Shown: positions 1-8,616, counted from the first letter of the stretch. The stretch is 10,099 bases of DNA from Akkermansiaceae bacterium UBA985 (GCA_002292185.1 DBBL01000118.1:1-10099); one strand, 5' to 3'. Program-made: numbers and translations. The notes: generated by a model from the sequence alone, not told the origin.

Positions 1-707
1 AGGCGGGCTATGTTTTCAGTGCTGATTTCCTTCGGGCAAACAGCCTCACATTCATAGAGATTGGTGCAGTTGCCAAAACCTTCAGCGTCCATCTGGCGCA
101 CCATACCAAGCACACGCTTGTCTTTTTCAGGTGCTCCTTGTGGAAGCAGGTTGAGGTGGGCAGCCTTGGCTGAGACAAAGAGCATAGCGCTTGCGTTTTT
201 GCAGGCCGCTACACAGGCACCGCAGCCAATGCATGCGGCAGCGTCCATGGCTGAATCCGCACGAGTTTTGGCGACAGGTAAGTTATTGGCATCCTGGGCT
301 GATCCGGTGCGCACATCGATAAAGCCACCTGCTGCGATAATGCGGTCAAAGGCAGAGCGGTCAACCATGAGGTCGCGCTGAAGGGGGAAGGCTTTAGCTC
401 TGAAAGGTTCAATCCAGATGGTATCGCCATCTTTAAACTTACGCATGTGTAATTGGCAAGCGGTGACACCTCGTTCCTTGGAGTGGGGGATACCGTTGAT
501 GGTGAGTGAACACTGACCACAAATGCCCTCACGGCAGTCATAGTCAAAGTGGATAGGCTCGCCGCCATCAAGGATGACACGCTGATTGACGATATCGAGC
601 ATTTCCAGAAACGAGGCTTCGATCGGAATGTCTTTGGCCTGATAGGTTTCGATAAGGCCGTCATCATGAACGCTTTTTTGACGCCAGACTTTAAGTGTTA
701 AGTTCAT
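1..707 (-). CDS. sdhB: Succinate dehydrogenase/fumarate reductase iron-sulfur subunit (3' end cut by window)
   Basis: This is the iron-sulfur subunit that passes electrons from the SdhA flavin to the membrane cytochrome b. 235 codons are visible, from the ATG at 707 to the window edge, and the C-terminus is missing. An N-terminal ferredoxin-like domain carries the [2Fe-2S] ligands C58, C63, C66 and C84 (motif CREGICGQC, then C84). The C-terminal domain has [11 protein letters not shown] with C159, C162, C165 and C169, followed by C214, C220 and C224 ([13 protein letters not shown]), as expected for the [4Fe-4S] and [3Fe-4S] centres. It lies 62 bp downstream of sdhA, in the order C-A-B. The cysteine spacing resembles the non-classical b558-type enzymes of Bacteroidetes, Chlamydiae and Verrucomicrobia. 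No Shine-Dalgarno sequence is seen before the ATG; the start was chosen by the family-like N-terminus ([10 protein letters not shown]). Whether it works as dehydrogenase or fumarate reductase cannot be told from the sequence. Confidence 0.95.
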   Translation of the reverse strand, partial: MNLTLKVWRQKSVHDDGLIETYQAKDIPIEASFLEMLDIVNQRVILDGGEPIHFDYDCREGICGQCSLTINGIPHSKERGVTACQLHMRKFKDGDTIWIEPFRAKAFPLQRDLMVDRSAFDRIIAAGGFIDVRTGSAQDANNLPVAKTRADSAMDAAACIGCGACVAACKNASAMLFVSAKAAHLNLLPQGAPEKDKRVLGMVRQMDAEGFGNCTNLYECEAVCPKEISTENIAR

Positions 708-769
708 GGGGAAATAATTTCAGGTTGAAGGATAAATAGTGGAAGTAGAAGAGTGGGAATGATCTCGAT

Positions 770-2740
770 CTAGGCGTAGCTTCGAATGGCGAGGTGAACA
801 TTTTCGAATTCAAGTTCTTCCTTGTGAAGGGTGGGCGGGATACCGACTCCATTGAATTCCCATGCGGCAACGTAGGCATACTCATCATCACGGCGAAGTG
901 CTTCACCGGCTTGGGTCTTGCCTACTTTGACTTCATCGGAGTCCTCAGTGAACTGATATTCCAAGCGGAAGTGGCCCCCGCAAGATTCCTCGCGGTTAAG
1001 GGCGTCGGTGCACATTACCTCAGCAAATTCGAGGAAATCGGCAACTCGGCCGGCTTTTTCTAATTCTGTATTGATTCCGTCAGCGTCTCCCGGGATGCGT
1101 GCGTTGGTCCAGAATTCCTCACGGATTTCGGGGATACGTTTCAACGCCATCTCAAGACCTTCCTTGCTGCGGGCCATGCCGCACTGTTCCCAAACGAGCA
1201 AACCGAGCTCTTTGTGGAAGCTGTCTACAGTGCGGGTACCATTGATGTTGACGAGTTGCTCGATGCGTTCCTTCACCGCTGACTCGGCTTGGGTGAACTC
1301 ATCCATATCGGTATTAATGCTGCCTGGTTTTTGATCGGCAAGATAGTTGGCGATGGTTGTTGGCAGGACGAAGTATCCGTCTGCGAGTCCCTGCATCAGA
1401 GCAGAAGCGCCGAGGCGGTTTGCTCCATGGTCCGAGAAGTTGGCCTCACCAAGGCAGTGTAGGCCTGGGATGCTGGTTTGTAGGTTATAGTCTACCCAGA
1501 GACCTCCCATGGTGTAGTGAACAGCTGGGAAAATCTGCATCGGTGTCTTGTAGGGGTTGTCACCTGAGATTTTTTCATACATCTGGAAGAGGTTGCTGTA
1601 GCGTGACCGGATTACGTCTTCGCCGAGACGCTCGATCGCGTCCTTAAAATCAAGATAAACGCCGAGTCCTGTGGGAGCTACTCCGCGACCTTCGTCACAG
1701 ACTTCCTTAGCTGCCCGAGATGAAATGTCACGCGGGGCAAGGTTGCCGAATGATGGATACTTGCGTTCTAGGTAATAATCACGGTCTTCCTCTGCGATGT
1801 CCTCTGGGTGTTTGTTGCCCGTTCTGATAGCTTCTGCATCTTCCTTCGATACGGGAACCCAGATGCGGCCATCATTACGGAGTGACTCTGACATCAGCGT
1901 GAGTTTGGACTGATAGTCGCCACTGACAGGAATACAGGTGGGGTGAATTTGAGTGTAGCAGGGATTGGCGATGTAGGCACCACGCTTATAAGCTTTGAAA
2001 GCTGCGGTAACATTGCAACCCATGGCGTTAGTCGATAGATAAAAGACGTTGCCGTAGCCACCTGTTGCCAAACAGACAGCGTCCGCAGCGTGAGATGAAA
2101 TTTCGCCAGTAACGAGGTTTCGCACGACGATTCCCTTGGCTTGGCCATCTACAAGCACGACATCCATCATTTCTGTGCGGGTATGCATTTCCACGCCACC
2201 TTTGGAGATTTCTTTTTGCAGTGCTTGGTAACAACCGATGAGTAGCTGCTGTCCAGTCTGACCCCGTGCGTAGAATGTGCGTGATACCTGAGCGCCGCCA
2301 AAGGAGCGGTTGTCGAGTAGGCCGCCGTATTCACGAGCAAAAGGAACTCCCTGCGCGGCACACTGATCGATGATGTTGCTCGATACCTCAGCAAGTCGGT
2401 GCACATTGGCCTCGCGAGAGCGGAAGTCACCACCTTTGACGGTGTCGTAGAAGAGACGATTAACCGAGTCACCATCGTTTTGATAGTTTTTGGCAGCATT
2501 AATGCCCCCTTGAGCCGCAATAGAGTGAGCTCTCCGTGGGCTGTCTTGGTAGCAGAAGCATTTTACTTGGTAGCCTAATTCTGAAAGGGAAGCAGCGGCA
2601 GAGCCGCCTGCCAGTCCTGAGCCGACAACAATGACGGTGAATTTGCGCTTGTTGGAAGGGTTGATGAGCTTGGAGTCCATCTTGTGCTTGGTCCATTTCT
2701 GGTCGATCGGGCCTTCAGGTATTTTGCTATCTAGTGACAT
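770..2740 (-). CDS. sdhA: Succinate dehydrogenase/fumarate reductase flavoprotein subunit
   Basis: This catalytic subunit interconverts succinate and fumarate using covalently bound FAD, on the cytoplasmic face of the membrane. The 656-aa length is normal for the non-classical type. An FAD-binding Rossmann motif GSGLAGG lies at residues 40-46. H72 in AHSIAAQGG is the expected covalent FAD attachment site. Substrate-site residues are visible as H266 (QIHPT), R337 (APRDISSR, the family's catalytic Arg), H408 (HYTMGG) and R442 ([10 protein letters not shown]). The C-terminal helical domain runs from about 480 to the end and is intact. It starts with ATG 41 bp after sdhC and precedes sdhB by 62 bp, so the three are almost surely one operon. 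The stop is TAG. The sequence upstream of the ATG is pyrimidine-rich with no Shine-Dalgarno element. Confidence 0.97.
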   Translation of the reverse strand: MSLDSKIPEGPIDQKWTKHKMDSKLINPSNKRKFTVIVVGSGLAGGSAAASLSELGYQVKCFCYQDSPRRAHSIAAQGGINAAKNYQNDGDSVNRLFYDTVKGGDFRSREANVHRLAEVSSNIIDQCAAQGVPFAREYGGLLDNRSFGGAQVSRTFYARGQTGQQLLIGCYQALQKEISKGGVEMHTRTEMMDVVLVDGQAKGIVVRNLVTGEISSHAADAVCLATGGYGNVFYLSTNAMGCNVTAAFKAYKRGAYIANPCYTQIHPTCIPVSGDYQSKLTLMSESLRNDGRIWVPVSKEDAEAIRTGNKHPEDIAEEDRDYYLERKYPSFGNLAPRDISSRAAKEVCDEGRGVAPTGLGVYLDFKDAIERLGEDVIRSRYSNLFQMYEKISGDNPYKTPMQIFPAVHYTMGGLWVDYNLQTSIPGLHCLGEANFSDHGANRLGASALMQGLADGYFVLPTTIANYLADQKPGSINTDMDEFTQAESAVKERIEQLVNINGTRTVDSFHKELGLLVWEQCGMARSKEGLEMALKRIPEIREEFWTNARIPGDADGINTELEKAGRVADFLEFAEVMCTDALNREESCGGHFRLEYQFTEDSDEVKVGKTQAGEALRRDDEYAYVAAWEFNGVGIPPTLHKEELEFENVHLAIRSYA

Positions 2741-2781
2741 GATAATGAGAAGTTGGTGGGTGAGCCGTTGGTGGGGGTGGC

Positions 2782-3552
2782 TTAGTGTGCGTTGTCTTGT
2801 TCGGGTAGTTCAGTGAGCCCAGCTTGAACCGCAGCTTCGACCTTTGCCTTGGTGGCTTCCATTTCTTTTTTGCCTAGGCCAAAGAAATACACGCTGATGG
2901 GAATGGAGATGAAACCAACAAAGATAATCAAGCTGTAAGCCTTCGAGAAGAGTTGGATTCCCTTTGCTGTTTTCTTAGTGCGCAATCCGAGAGTTTGAAA
3001 AATGGAACCCACGCCATGGGAAAGGTGTGAGCATAACAAGGCCATGGCAAGAATGTAGAACAGAACGACAAGCAGGTTTTGGAATCCTGCAATGGTCATT
3101 GCCCAGTTTTGCTTGAAGTCTGCAAGGACTTGGAGATCGCTCTGAACGCGGACCGTGTAGTGCAAGATGTGGAAAACAAAAAACACGAGAACCGTTAGGC
3201 CACTCCATATCATCATCCGAGATGAGCGGGAGGCCACCATCGTGGCATCATGCTGGTAGCGGCTGGGTCTCGAAGCTCGGTTGGCAGCGGTGAGCTGAAT
3301 CGTGGCGATGATGTGTAAGGCCAAGGCGACAAGCATGACGATGCGGAAGATCCAGATACCCCAGCCGTGAAGCATGGTGTGAAGGAATTCAGCGTAGTGA
3401 TTGAATGCCTCAGAGCTCTGATAGATGAGCATGTTGCCGACAAGGTGACCTGCTAAGAAAAAAACGAGATAAGCGCCAGTGAGGGCAACAACGATTTTTT
3501 TTCCGATGGATGACTGCCAAAAATGGCAGAGGGAGCATGTGGATGAACTCAT
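2782..3552 (-). CDS. sdhC: Succinate dehydrogenase cytochrome b558-type membrane subunit
   Basis: This is the membrane anchor of the complex, which passes electrons between the iron-sulfur subunit and quinone through b haems. It is 256 aa from the ATG at 3552. An in-frame GTG at 3582 would add ten residues, but the family normally begins shortly before the SSIGKK motif, so I prefer 3552. Five hydrophobic segments are seen at about 19-43, 66-88, 113-135, 152-176 and 204-226. Haem-ligand candidates are H36 (AGHLVGN), H80 (ALHIIAT), H128/H131 (FHILHY) and H176/H179 (SHLSHG), matching the di-haem Bacillus/Wolinella-like b558 family. The C-terminal 30 residues form a charged tail rich in Lys, Glu and Ala. 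It is the first gene of sdhCAB, and no separate sdhD is present, as expected for this type. No Shine-Dalgarno sequence precedes the ATG. Confidence 0.93.
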   Translation of the reverse strand: MSSSTCSLCHFWQSSIGKKIVVALTGAYLVFFLAGHLVGNMLIYQSSEAFNHYAEFLHTMLHGWGIWIFRIVMLVALALHIIATIQLTAANRASRPSRYQHDATMVASRSSRMMIWSGLTVLVFFVFHILHYTVRVQSDLQVLADFKQNWAMTIAGFQNLLVVLFYILAMALLCSHLSHGVGSIFQTLGLRTKKTAKGIQLFSKAYSLIIFVGFISIPISVYFFGLGKKEMEATKAKVEAAVQAGLTELPEQDNAH

Positions 3553-3589
3553 AAAATTTGATTGCTGATAACAACGCAGCACAAACTAG

Positions 3590-3618
3590 ATGGTAGTTGA
3601 TGAATAATCAAGAGCCAA
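3590..3618 (-). promoter_or_regulatory. Possible sigma70-like promoter of sdhCAB
   Basis: On the minus strand, TTGGCT (3618-3613) and TACCAT (3595-3590) are separated by 17 bases, each matching the -35 and -10 consensus at four of six positions. It lies between the ndk terminator and sdhC and would give a leader of about 30 nt. The position is right because transcription from upstream should end at the terminator, but the match is only moderate. Confidence 0.3.
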
Positions 3619-3651
3619 CCTAGGCGAATCCCGACATCGAAAGTAGGGGCT

Positions 3652-3692
3652 AAAAACAAAAAAAAGGTCTGCCGGAATATCCAGCAGACCTT
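3652..3692 (-). terminator. Rho-independent terminator after ndk
   Basis: A 12-bp stem with one mismatch (3664-3675 with 3681-3692) closes a 5-base loop. On the minus strand it is followed directly by an almost pure T tract (3663-3652, one G interruption). It starts 27 bp past the ndk stop. On the plus strand no T tract follows, so it acts for minus-strand transcripts only. It separates ndk and the genes before it from sdhCAB. Confidence 0.92.
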
Positions 3693-3719
3693 ATGAAAAA
3701 GGCTTATGTATACAGTAAA

Positions 3720-4145
3720 TTAATAGGAAAACAGCTCGTCCTCTTTGAAGAAGCGTGCGAGCTCTTCGGCGGCTGCTTCAGGGCCATCTGATGCATGGCA
3801 TACATTGACCATCATATCCTTGCCGAAATCACCGCGAATGGTGCCCTCAGGGGCTTCATTGGAATTGGTAGGTCCGAGTAGATTACGGACGCGGTCGATG
3901 ACGTCATTGCCCTCAAGTGCAAGAGCGATAACGGGCGTGCGGCTCATGAACTCAGTAATTTCAGGGAAAAAAGGCTTATCCGCTACATGGGAATAATGCT
4001 CTCTGAGGATAGCGTCATCGAGCTGCATCATTTTGATGCCACGGATGATGAAGCCTTCGGACTGAAAGCGAGCAAGTACACTGCCGACGATATTGTTTTC
4101 AATCGCATCGGGTTTAAAAAGAATCAAAGAAGTTTCAGTTGCCAT
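3720..4145 (-). CDS. ndk: Nucleoside diphosphate kinase
   Basis: This cytosolic enzyme transfers the gamma-phosphate from ATP to other NDPs through a phosphohistidine and balances NTP and dNTP pools. It is 141 aa, the usual length, starting MATETSLILFKPDA at the ATG at 4145. The same frame reaches a TTG at 4196, but those 17 extra residues are not part of the family. The nucleotide-binding segment GTIRGDFG is present. The active-site histidine lies in NVCHASDGPEAA, where the common HGSD is HASD, a variant I associate with this group rather than a defect. It ends with a typical KEDELFSY tail. It follows glgB by 60 bp and is followed by a strong terminator, so it is the last gene of its transcript. 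No Shine-Dalgarno sequence is visible. Confidence 0.96.
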   Translation of the reverse strand: MATETSLILFKPDAIENNIVGSVLARFQSEGFIIRGIKMMQLDDAILREHYSHVADKPFFPEITEFMSRTPVIALALEGNDVIDRVRNLLGPTNSNEAPEGTIRGDFGKDMMVNVCHASDGPEAAAEELARFFKEDELFSY

Positions 4146-4205
4146 GGCAGTGGATCTAGCTGGTAACTTTGGTTTTGGCAATCGTGAAAGCCTCAAATAA
4201 GGGGC

Positions 4206-6206
4206 TTATTGGGCAATCAAAGCCATGCAGCAGCGATTTGGTAGATAGAGGCGCAATTTACCGTGCTTGTCTGCTTGGTAGCTCAAGGACTCGTCTACTC
4301 TGCCGAAACCGCCGTTTTCTGATGAATCACTGTTGAGTAGGATTTTGTAATCCCCTTGGCGGCCAATATTGAGCTCGTAGTCTTCAAAGGACTGAGTCGG
4401 GTTGAAGTTAAATATGAAAATCACATTGCCACGCTCAGCAGCCAAGACCTGGTGGTCATTGTGAACGTGGAGCTGCTGGGCGGGGTCACAGGCCAAGAGA
4501 TTGTGTTTTTTGGCTAATTTGATCATGTTCTGATCAAAGGCATTGAGTTGCTGATAGCGCAGTTTGACGTTGTCCACCAGCGACCACTGGCGGCGGCAAT
4601 AGTGGTAAGACCAGTCATTGCCCTCGCGGGGGAAATCGAGCCATTCAGGGTGTCCAAATTCGTTACCCATGAAGTTGAGCCAGCCCTCGCCGCCTGAGAT
4701 CAGAGTAAAAAGGCGGATGATTTTGTGCAGGGCAATGCCTCGGCTGATGACTTCGTGGTCATCATCAGTATCCATGTGCCAATACATTTCCTTGTCCATC
4801 AGGCGAAAGGCGATGGTTTTATCTCCCACCAACGCTTGGTCGTGACTCTCAGCATAGGCAATATTGGCTTCGCCATATCTTCTGTTGGTCATCACCCCCC
4901 ACATTTCCTCGGGGTTCCATTGCTCATCCTTTTTGTGTTTGAGCAGCTTGATCCAGTAATCAGGAATACCCATCGCAAGCCGGTGAGTGAATCCAATGCC
5001 ACCCTCAGAAGTAGGCCGGCATAAGCCTGGCATGCCGCTCATGTCCTCGGCTACGAGTAGTGCCCCTGGCCGAAGTCGATTACACAGTGTAGTGGCCAGT
5101 GCGAGGTAGAGGATGGCATCCTCATCTGCGCCATCGGTGAAGTATTTATCGTAGTGGTCAAAGTCGACACTGCCATGGTGCTCGTAGAGCATGGAGGTGA
5201 TGCCATCAAAACGGAAGCCGTCGAAGTGAAACTCCTCGAGCCAGTAGCGAACATTGGAGAGTAGAAAACGGCGAACCTCATCCTTGCTGTAATCAAAGCA
5301 CTTTGAGTCCCATTGCGGCTGATCTCCTTTGATGCCAGCATGGAAATATTGGTGGTCGGTGCCATCAAATTCATTCAGCCCCTCAGCCAGGTTCTTGACG
5401 GCATGGGAATGGACAATATCTAGCAGGACCGCAATGCCTGCTCCGTGAGCTTTGTCGACGAGATACTTCAGGTCCTCAGGAGTTCCGAAGCGCGAGCAAG
5501 CAGCAAAAAAGGAAGACACATGATAGCCGAACGAACCATAATAGGGATGCTCCTGCACCGCCATGAGTTGGATGGTGTTATAACCTAGTTTCTGGATCCG
5601 TGGTAAAATGTTATCAGCAAATTCTCGGTAGGTATGAAGTCGAGGCTCTTCCCCGGCCATGCCGACGTGGGCCTCATAGATAAGCGGCGCACCTATTGAG
5701 GATGGGTCAAACTCGTTTTCCCAGCAGTAGTCCTTCTCAGGCTGCCAGATCTGGCCGGAGTAGTCATGGGTGGTCTCATCCTGAACACTGCGGTGAATCG
5801 TCGCGGGAATGCGGTCTCGTGCGGATCCATCAGCACCGTAAATGTGTAACTTGATGGTATCGCCATGCTTCAGAGACTTGCCGTCTAGCTCAAGCTCCCA
5901 GATGCCGTTTGGACCTTTTGTCAGAGGGTTGCGGCTGCTGTCCCAATCATTAAAATCTCCGATGATCGATACATAGTGCGCGCCAGGTGCCCACTCCCGC
6001 ACGGACCAGGCATCTTTAGCTTGATGGTAGTGGATACCGAGCTCCTTATGCAGTTGAGCGTATTCTTCAATACTCCCTGCCTCTGCATTGATTGATTGCA
6101 GCTGCTCTTGAAGCCGGTCGATGCGCCAAGAGATGTGATCTGCGTAGGGTTCGAGCCAGCAGTCATCCTGAACTAAACGGGGAACTGAAGGTGAATCGCT
6201 ACTCAT
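4206..6206 (-). CDS. glgB: 1,4-alpha-glucan branching enzyme, eukaryote-like GH13_8 type
   Basis: This enzyme makes alpha-1,6 branches in glycogen by cutting and transferring alpha-1,4 chains. It is 666 aa, intact and cytosolic, with no signal peptide. Order: N-terminal segment, CBM48 domain about 60-150 (WSVREWAPGA, GDFNDWD), GH13 catalytic barrel about 175-540, and C-terminal beta domain from about 570. Catalytic motifs are DIVHSH (263-268), GFRFDG with nucleophile D334, VAEDMSGMP with acid/base E387, and YAESHDQ with D456. The AESHDQALVGDKT and FMGNEFGHPEW strings and the length are those of the plant, animal and fungal-like subfamily (GH13_8), not the E. coli-like GH13_9. That subfamily is known in some PVC bacteria and Bacteroidetes. 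No glgA or glgC is next to it. It lies 65 bp after dsbD and 60 bp before ndk. No Shine-Dalgarno sequence precedes the ATG. Confidence 0.95.
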   Translation of the reverse strand: MSSDSPSVPRLVQDDCWLEPYADHISWRIDRLQEQLQSINAEAGSIEEYAQLHKELGIHYHQAKDAWSVREWAPGAHYVSIIGDFNDWDSSRNPLTKGPNGIWELELDGKSLKHGDTIKLHIYGADGSARDRIPATIHRSVQDETTHDYSGQIWQPEKDYCWENEFDPSSIGAPLIYEAHVGMAGEEPRLHTYREFADNILPRIQKLGYNTIQLMAVQEHPYYGSFGYHVSSFFAACSRFGTPEDLKYLVDKAHGAGIAVLLDIVHSHAVKNLAEGLNEFDGTDHQYFHAGIKGDQPQWDSKCFDYSKDEVRRFLLSNVRYWLEEFHFDGFRFDGITSMLYEHHGSVDFDHYDKYFTDGADEDAILYLALATTLCNRLRPGALLVAEDMSGMPGLCRPTSEGGIGFTHRLAMGIPDYWIKLLKHKKDEQWNPEEMWGVMTNRRYGEANIAYAESHDQALVGDKTIAFRLMDKEMYWHMDTDDDHEVISRGIALHKIIRLFTLISGGEGWLNFMGNEFGHPEWLDFPREGNDWSYHYCRRQWSLVDNVKLRYQQLNAFDQNMIKLAKKHNLLACDPAQQLHVHNDHQVLAAERGNVIFIFNFNPTQSFEDYELNIGRQGDYKILLNSDSSENGGFGRVDESLSYQADKHGKLRLYLPNRCCMALIAQ

Positions 6207-6235
6207 ACTTTGATGCTATGCATGGTGATTAGACA

Positions 6236-6254
6236 ACGCACGGAAATAGTGCGC
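6236..6254 (-). other. Small hairpin between dsbD and glgB, possible weak terminator
   Basis: A 5-bp perfect stem (CGCAC/GTGCG) extended by one G-U pair closes a 7-base loop, starting 17 bases after the dsbD stop. On the minus strand it is followed only by TTGTCT, so there is no true T tract. It could reduce read-through into glgB, or be chance. Confidence 0.25.
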
Positions 6255-6271
6255 GATCAGGGTGCCTGGTG

Positions 6272-8521
6272 TTATTGTCCCGCTGCCGATTCGATGGCCT
6301 TGATTACAATATCGGGAGTGAGATATTCGGGAAGCATGATGGCGGGTCTTGAGGGGTCAGCTGGATAGATTAGATTGGTTGGCAGGGATTTGCGATCAGC
6401 GCGATCCATGTCTTTTTTGATGATCGGGTCACCGTCCGTGTTGTCAGCGCTTACCACCAGAACATTGTATTTTTTGAGTATCGACTCAACGGCGTCGGAT
6501 GAGAACACACGGCTCTCATTTTGTTGGCAGAGTAGTCACCAATCTGCCGTGTAATCAACCCAGACAATACGCCCTTTGGATCGGTTCAGCTCGACCACAC
6601 CAGGATACCATGATGAGCCAGTTAGGGGTGTTTCTGGAGCTCGTTGTTCAGTGGCCGACTTGGTCATGAAGAAAGCTCCTGTCGCGACAAGCAGAGGGAA
6701 GCTCGTGCCCCATACGAACTTTTTAAGCTTGGGCGTGTAGGGTGTGCCGAAGCGGCCGTATGCCCATACAGCGAGGCCAATAACAACAGCGGCCATCAGC
6801 AGCCATGAAGCGCCGCCAGTGCCGGTGATCTTTGCAAAGCTTTGGAAGAAGTAAGCGGCCGTGGCGAAGAGGGCAAAGGCCATCAGCTGCTTGAATGTCA
6901 CCATCCATGCACCGGGTTTGGGTAGTTTGTTAATGAGCTTCGGGAAAAAAGCGAGGATCACATAGGGGGATGAAATACCGAGAGCAAAGATAGTGAAGAT
7001 GACCATGCCCTGTAGTGGTGGCTGCTTGAGCGTGTAGCCCATGACTGAACCTAGGAAGGGGCCGCTGCACGGTGTCGCAATCAGTGTGGTCAGCACGCCT
7101 GAGAAGAATGATCCTGAGTAGCCTTTTTTTGTCTGAAGATCACCACCGGCCCCAGTCAGGGAAGTGCCGAGCTCAAACACGCCTGCCATATTAAGGCCAA
7201 ACAGATAGAGCAGCATGATGATTGACGCCAGGAAGATAGGGCTGGTGAGTTGCTCGCCCCAGTTGATGTCACGTCCGAAGCTGAAAATGAGAATGTAAAT
7301 GATGCCGGCCAAGATCCACATCGAGACAACGACTCCCGCCATGAAAACAAGGCCGTGGATTTTGATTTTTTGAGGTTCAGAGCCAGCCTGCTGGGCGAAG
7401 CCCATCACCTTGAGCCCGAGAACGGGGAAGACACAGGGCATGAGGTTGAGCAGTAAACCGCCGATGAAGATAAAACCAAGAGCTGTTGATAAGCTGTGCG
7501 CCTTTTCCTTGGAGCCATCGAGTAGGACGAAGTCGATTTTTTGCTCGGCGTCATAGAGCTCTGCTGCTGCGGCAATTTCGGCAGCGGTTGGAGCTTTGTT
7601 GCCAATACCGTGAGCGGCTGAGTTTGTTTTTTCACCGCCGGCGCCTAGGACTTCGGAACCCAGGGCTTCGGCTGCGGGGTTCGATAAAGCTGAGCTAATG
7701 GCCACCGCTTCTTGACCGTCAAAAATAAGAATGCCTTCAATCTTGCTGCCGGGCTTGGCGGACGCACTTAGTGGGGCTTTGAGGATGTAGGCGTCACCTC
7801 GATCGTTGAGCACTTGTGGCTTGCTCGAGTCCGTGAGGCCAGCGTTATCGATGTAGTGCAGCGAGTCGACGATAGCGACACTGCCATCTGAGCTGCTGAT
7901 GGTGAGCACTAGATCAGCCGCTTTGATTTTAGCCTCTATGTTCCAGCTTTGATTGCTTTCTGGGAGTTGTGATCGTGCGAGGTGGAATTGGCTCTCATGT
8001 TCCGTAGAGAGTATTTTTGATTCGCCAATGGGGAGGGTGACCATGAGCTCTTTTGACGTTGGTGGTGCACAGCCTTTGTCGTCACAGAGTTGCCAGGTAG
8101 GGGTGACGCTGATTTTAGCTTGGTCACCAGCTTTTGCGGTCGAGGGCACAGAAATATCAGCCAGCATGGTGTATCGATCTTGATAGATGTAGAATTGAAC
8201 GCCTTCACTCTGATAGAGCTCTGGAGTCGGCCAATAAAGCTGAGTAAGCGCATAGCCAGTGGGCAGCTGCCAATCAAACTCGAGTGGGAGTCCTGGGCCG
8301 CCTGGGTTCTGATAATAGGCGTGCCATCCGTCTGCATGCTCGAGTTGGATAGCAATCGTGATGATGTCTCCCGGCGTGGCTTGCTCGAGCTCTGAGATGA
8401 TGGAGGCCTGAGTGTAGCTATCCTCTGCGGTGTCATCACTGGTGCTGAAGAGGTCATTTTGGGCATGTAGTAGCCCAGTGCTTATTGTCAGCACTAGGAG
8501 AGTGGAATAAATGAATTTCAT
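6272..8521 (-). CDS. dsbD: DsbD-family protein-disulfide reductase, probable selenoprotein with in-frame UGA
   Basis: DsbD carries reducing power from cytoplasmic thioredoxin across the inner membrane to periplasmic thiol proteins. Read as one frame, with the TGA at 6536-6538 as selenocysteine, the product is 749 residues. A signal peptide spans 1-20 (cut near LLHA/QN). A periplasmic N-terminal DsbD_N-like domain lies at about 40-165, with the Cys pair C146/C151 (QLCDDKGC). A linker runs to about 340. The membrane domain, about 343-620 with roughly eight helices, has the two relay cysteines C363 (LMPCVFPVLG) and C485 (ATPCSGPFLG). The C-terminal thioredoxin domain runs from about 635 to 749, with VDYTADW-U662-LLC665-QQN and a cis-proline-type segment LPTNLIYP. 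The first active-site Cys is the TGA; the second is intact. Both sides keep frame and family sequence, so decay is less likely than recoding. If UGA stops translation, a 661-aa protein without the thioredoxin active site results. It lies 95 bp after the permease gene and has no Shine-Dalgarno sequence. A sequencing error or recent nonsense mutation (TGC/TGT to TGA) is the alternative. Confidence 0.85.
6499..6519 (-). promoter_or_regulatory. Candidate bacterial SECIS element inside the dsbD coding region
   Basis: In the mRNA, AUGAGAGC (6519-6512) pairs with GUUCUCAU (6506-6499) in eight consecutive pairs, one of them G-U, closing the loop CGUGU (6511-6507). Sixteen bases separate the UGA from the stem and 24 separate it from the loop. 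Bacterial SECIS elements are stem-loops just 3' of the UGA, with a small apical loop carrying a G in its first two positions; here G is second. They bind SelB to deliver Sec-tRNA. No bulged U as in E. coli fdhF is evident. Confidence 0.65.
6536..6538 (-). other. In-frame UGA, predicted selenocysteine codon (U662 of DsbD)
   Basis: The codon follows DYTADW and precedes LLCQQNESRVF, so it takes the place of the first Cys of the thioredoxin CxxC. Cys to Sec replacement at this position needs a single base change from TGC or TGT. TGA is a normal stop for the permease gene at 8617, so the code as a whole does not appear to be changed. Confidence 0.75.
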
Positions 8522-8616
8522 CTTAAAGGATAGTGAGTGTGGAATAAGTGATCGGAGGACACGATGCTTCGGTGGTGGGTAAGAGTGTTATGCTGGATAC
8601 TTCTTCCCCTGAAATC

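Noticed and set aside
3524..3539. CxxCH (CSLCH, residues 6-10 of SdhC) as a c-type haem site
   Set aside because: The N-terminus of this family lies on the cytoplasmic side, before the first helix, where c-type haem is not attached; most likely chance.
4146..4196. N-terminal extension of Ndk from TTG 4196
   Set aside because: The added residues do not belong to the family and the ATG at 4145 gives the standard start.
4188..4207. Hairpin overlapping the glgB stop as a terminator
   Set aside because: The 7-bp stem has one mismatch and no T tract follows on the minus strand; glgB and ndk are probably co-transcribed.
6272..6508. Separate small gene of about 78 codons beginning at GTG 6508
   Set aside because: It is in the same frame as dsbD, contains the rest of its thioredoxin domain and has no ribosome binding site; it is the continuation past the UGA.
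6536..6538. Genetic code change with UGA read as Trp or Gly
   Set aside because: The permease gene ends at TGA at a normal C-terminus, and the residue expected at 662 is Cys, not Trp or Gly.
8522..8616. Terminator between the permease gene and dsbD
   Set aside because: No stem followed by a T tract was found in the 95-bp gap; only 4-bp chance pairings are seen.
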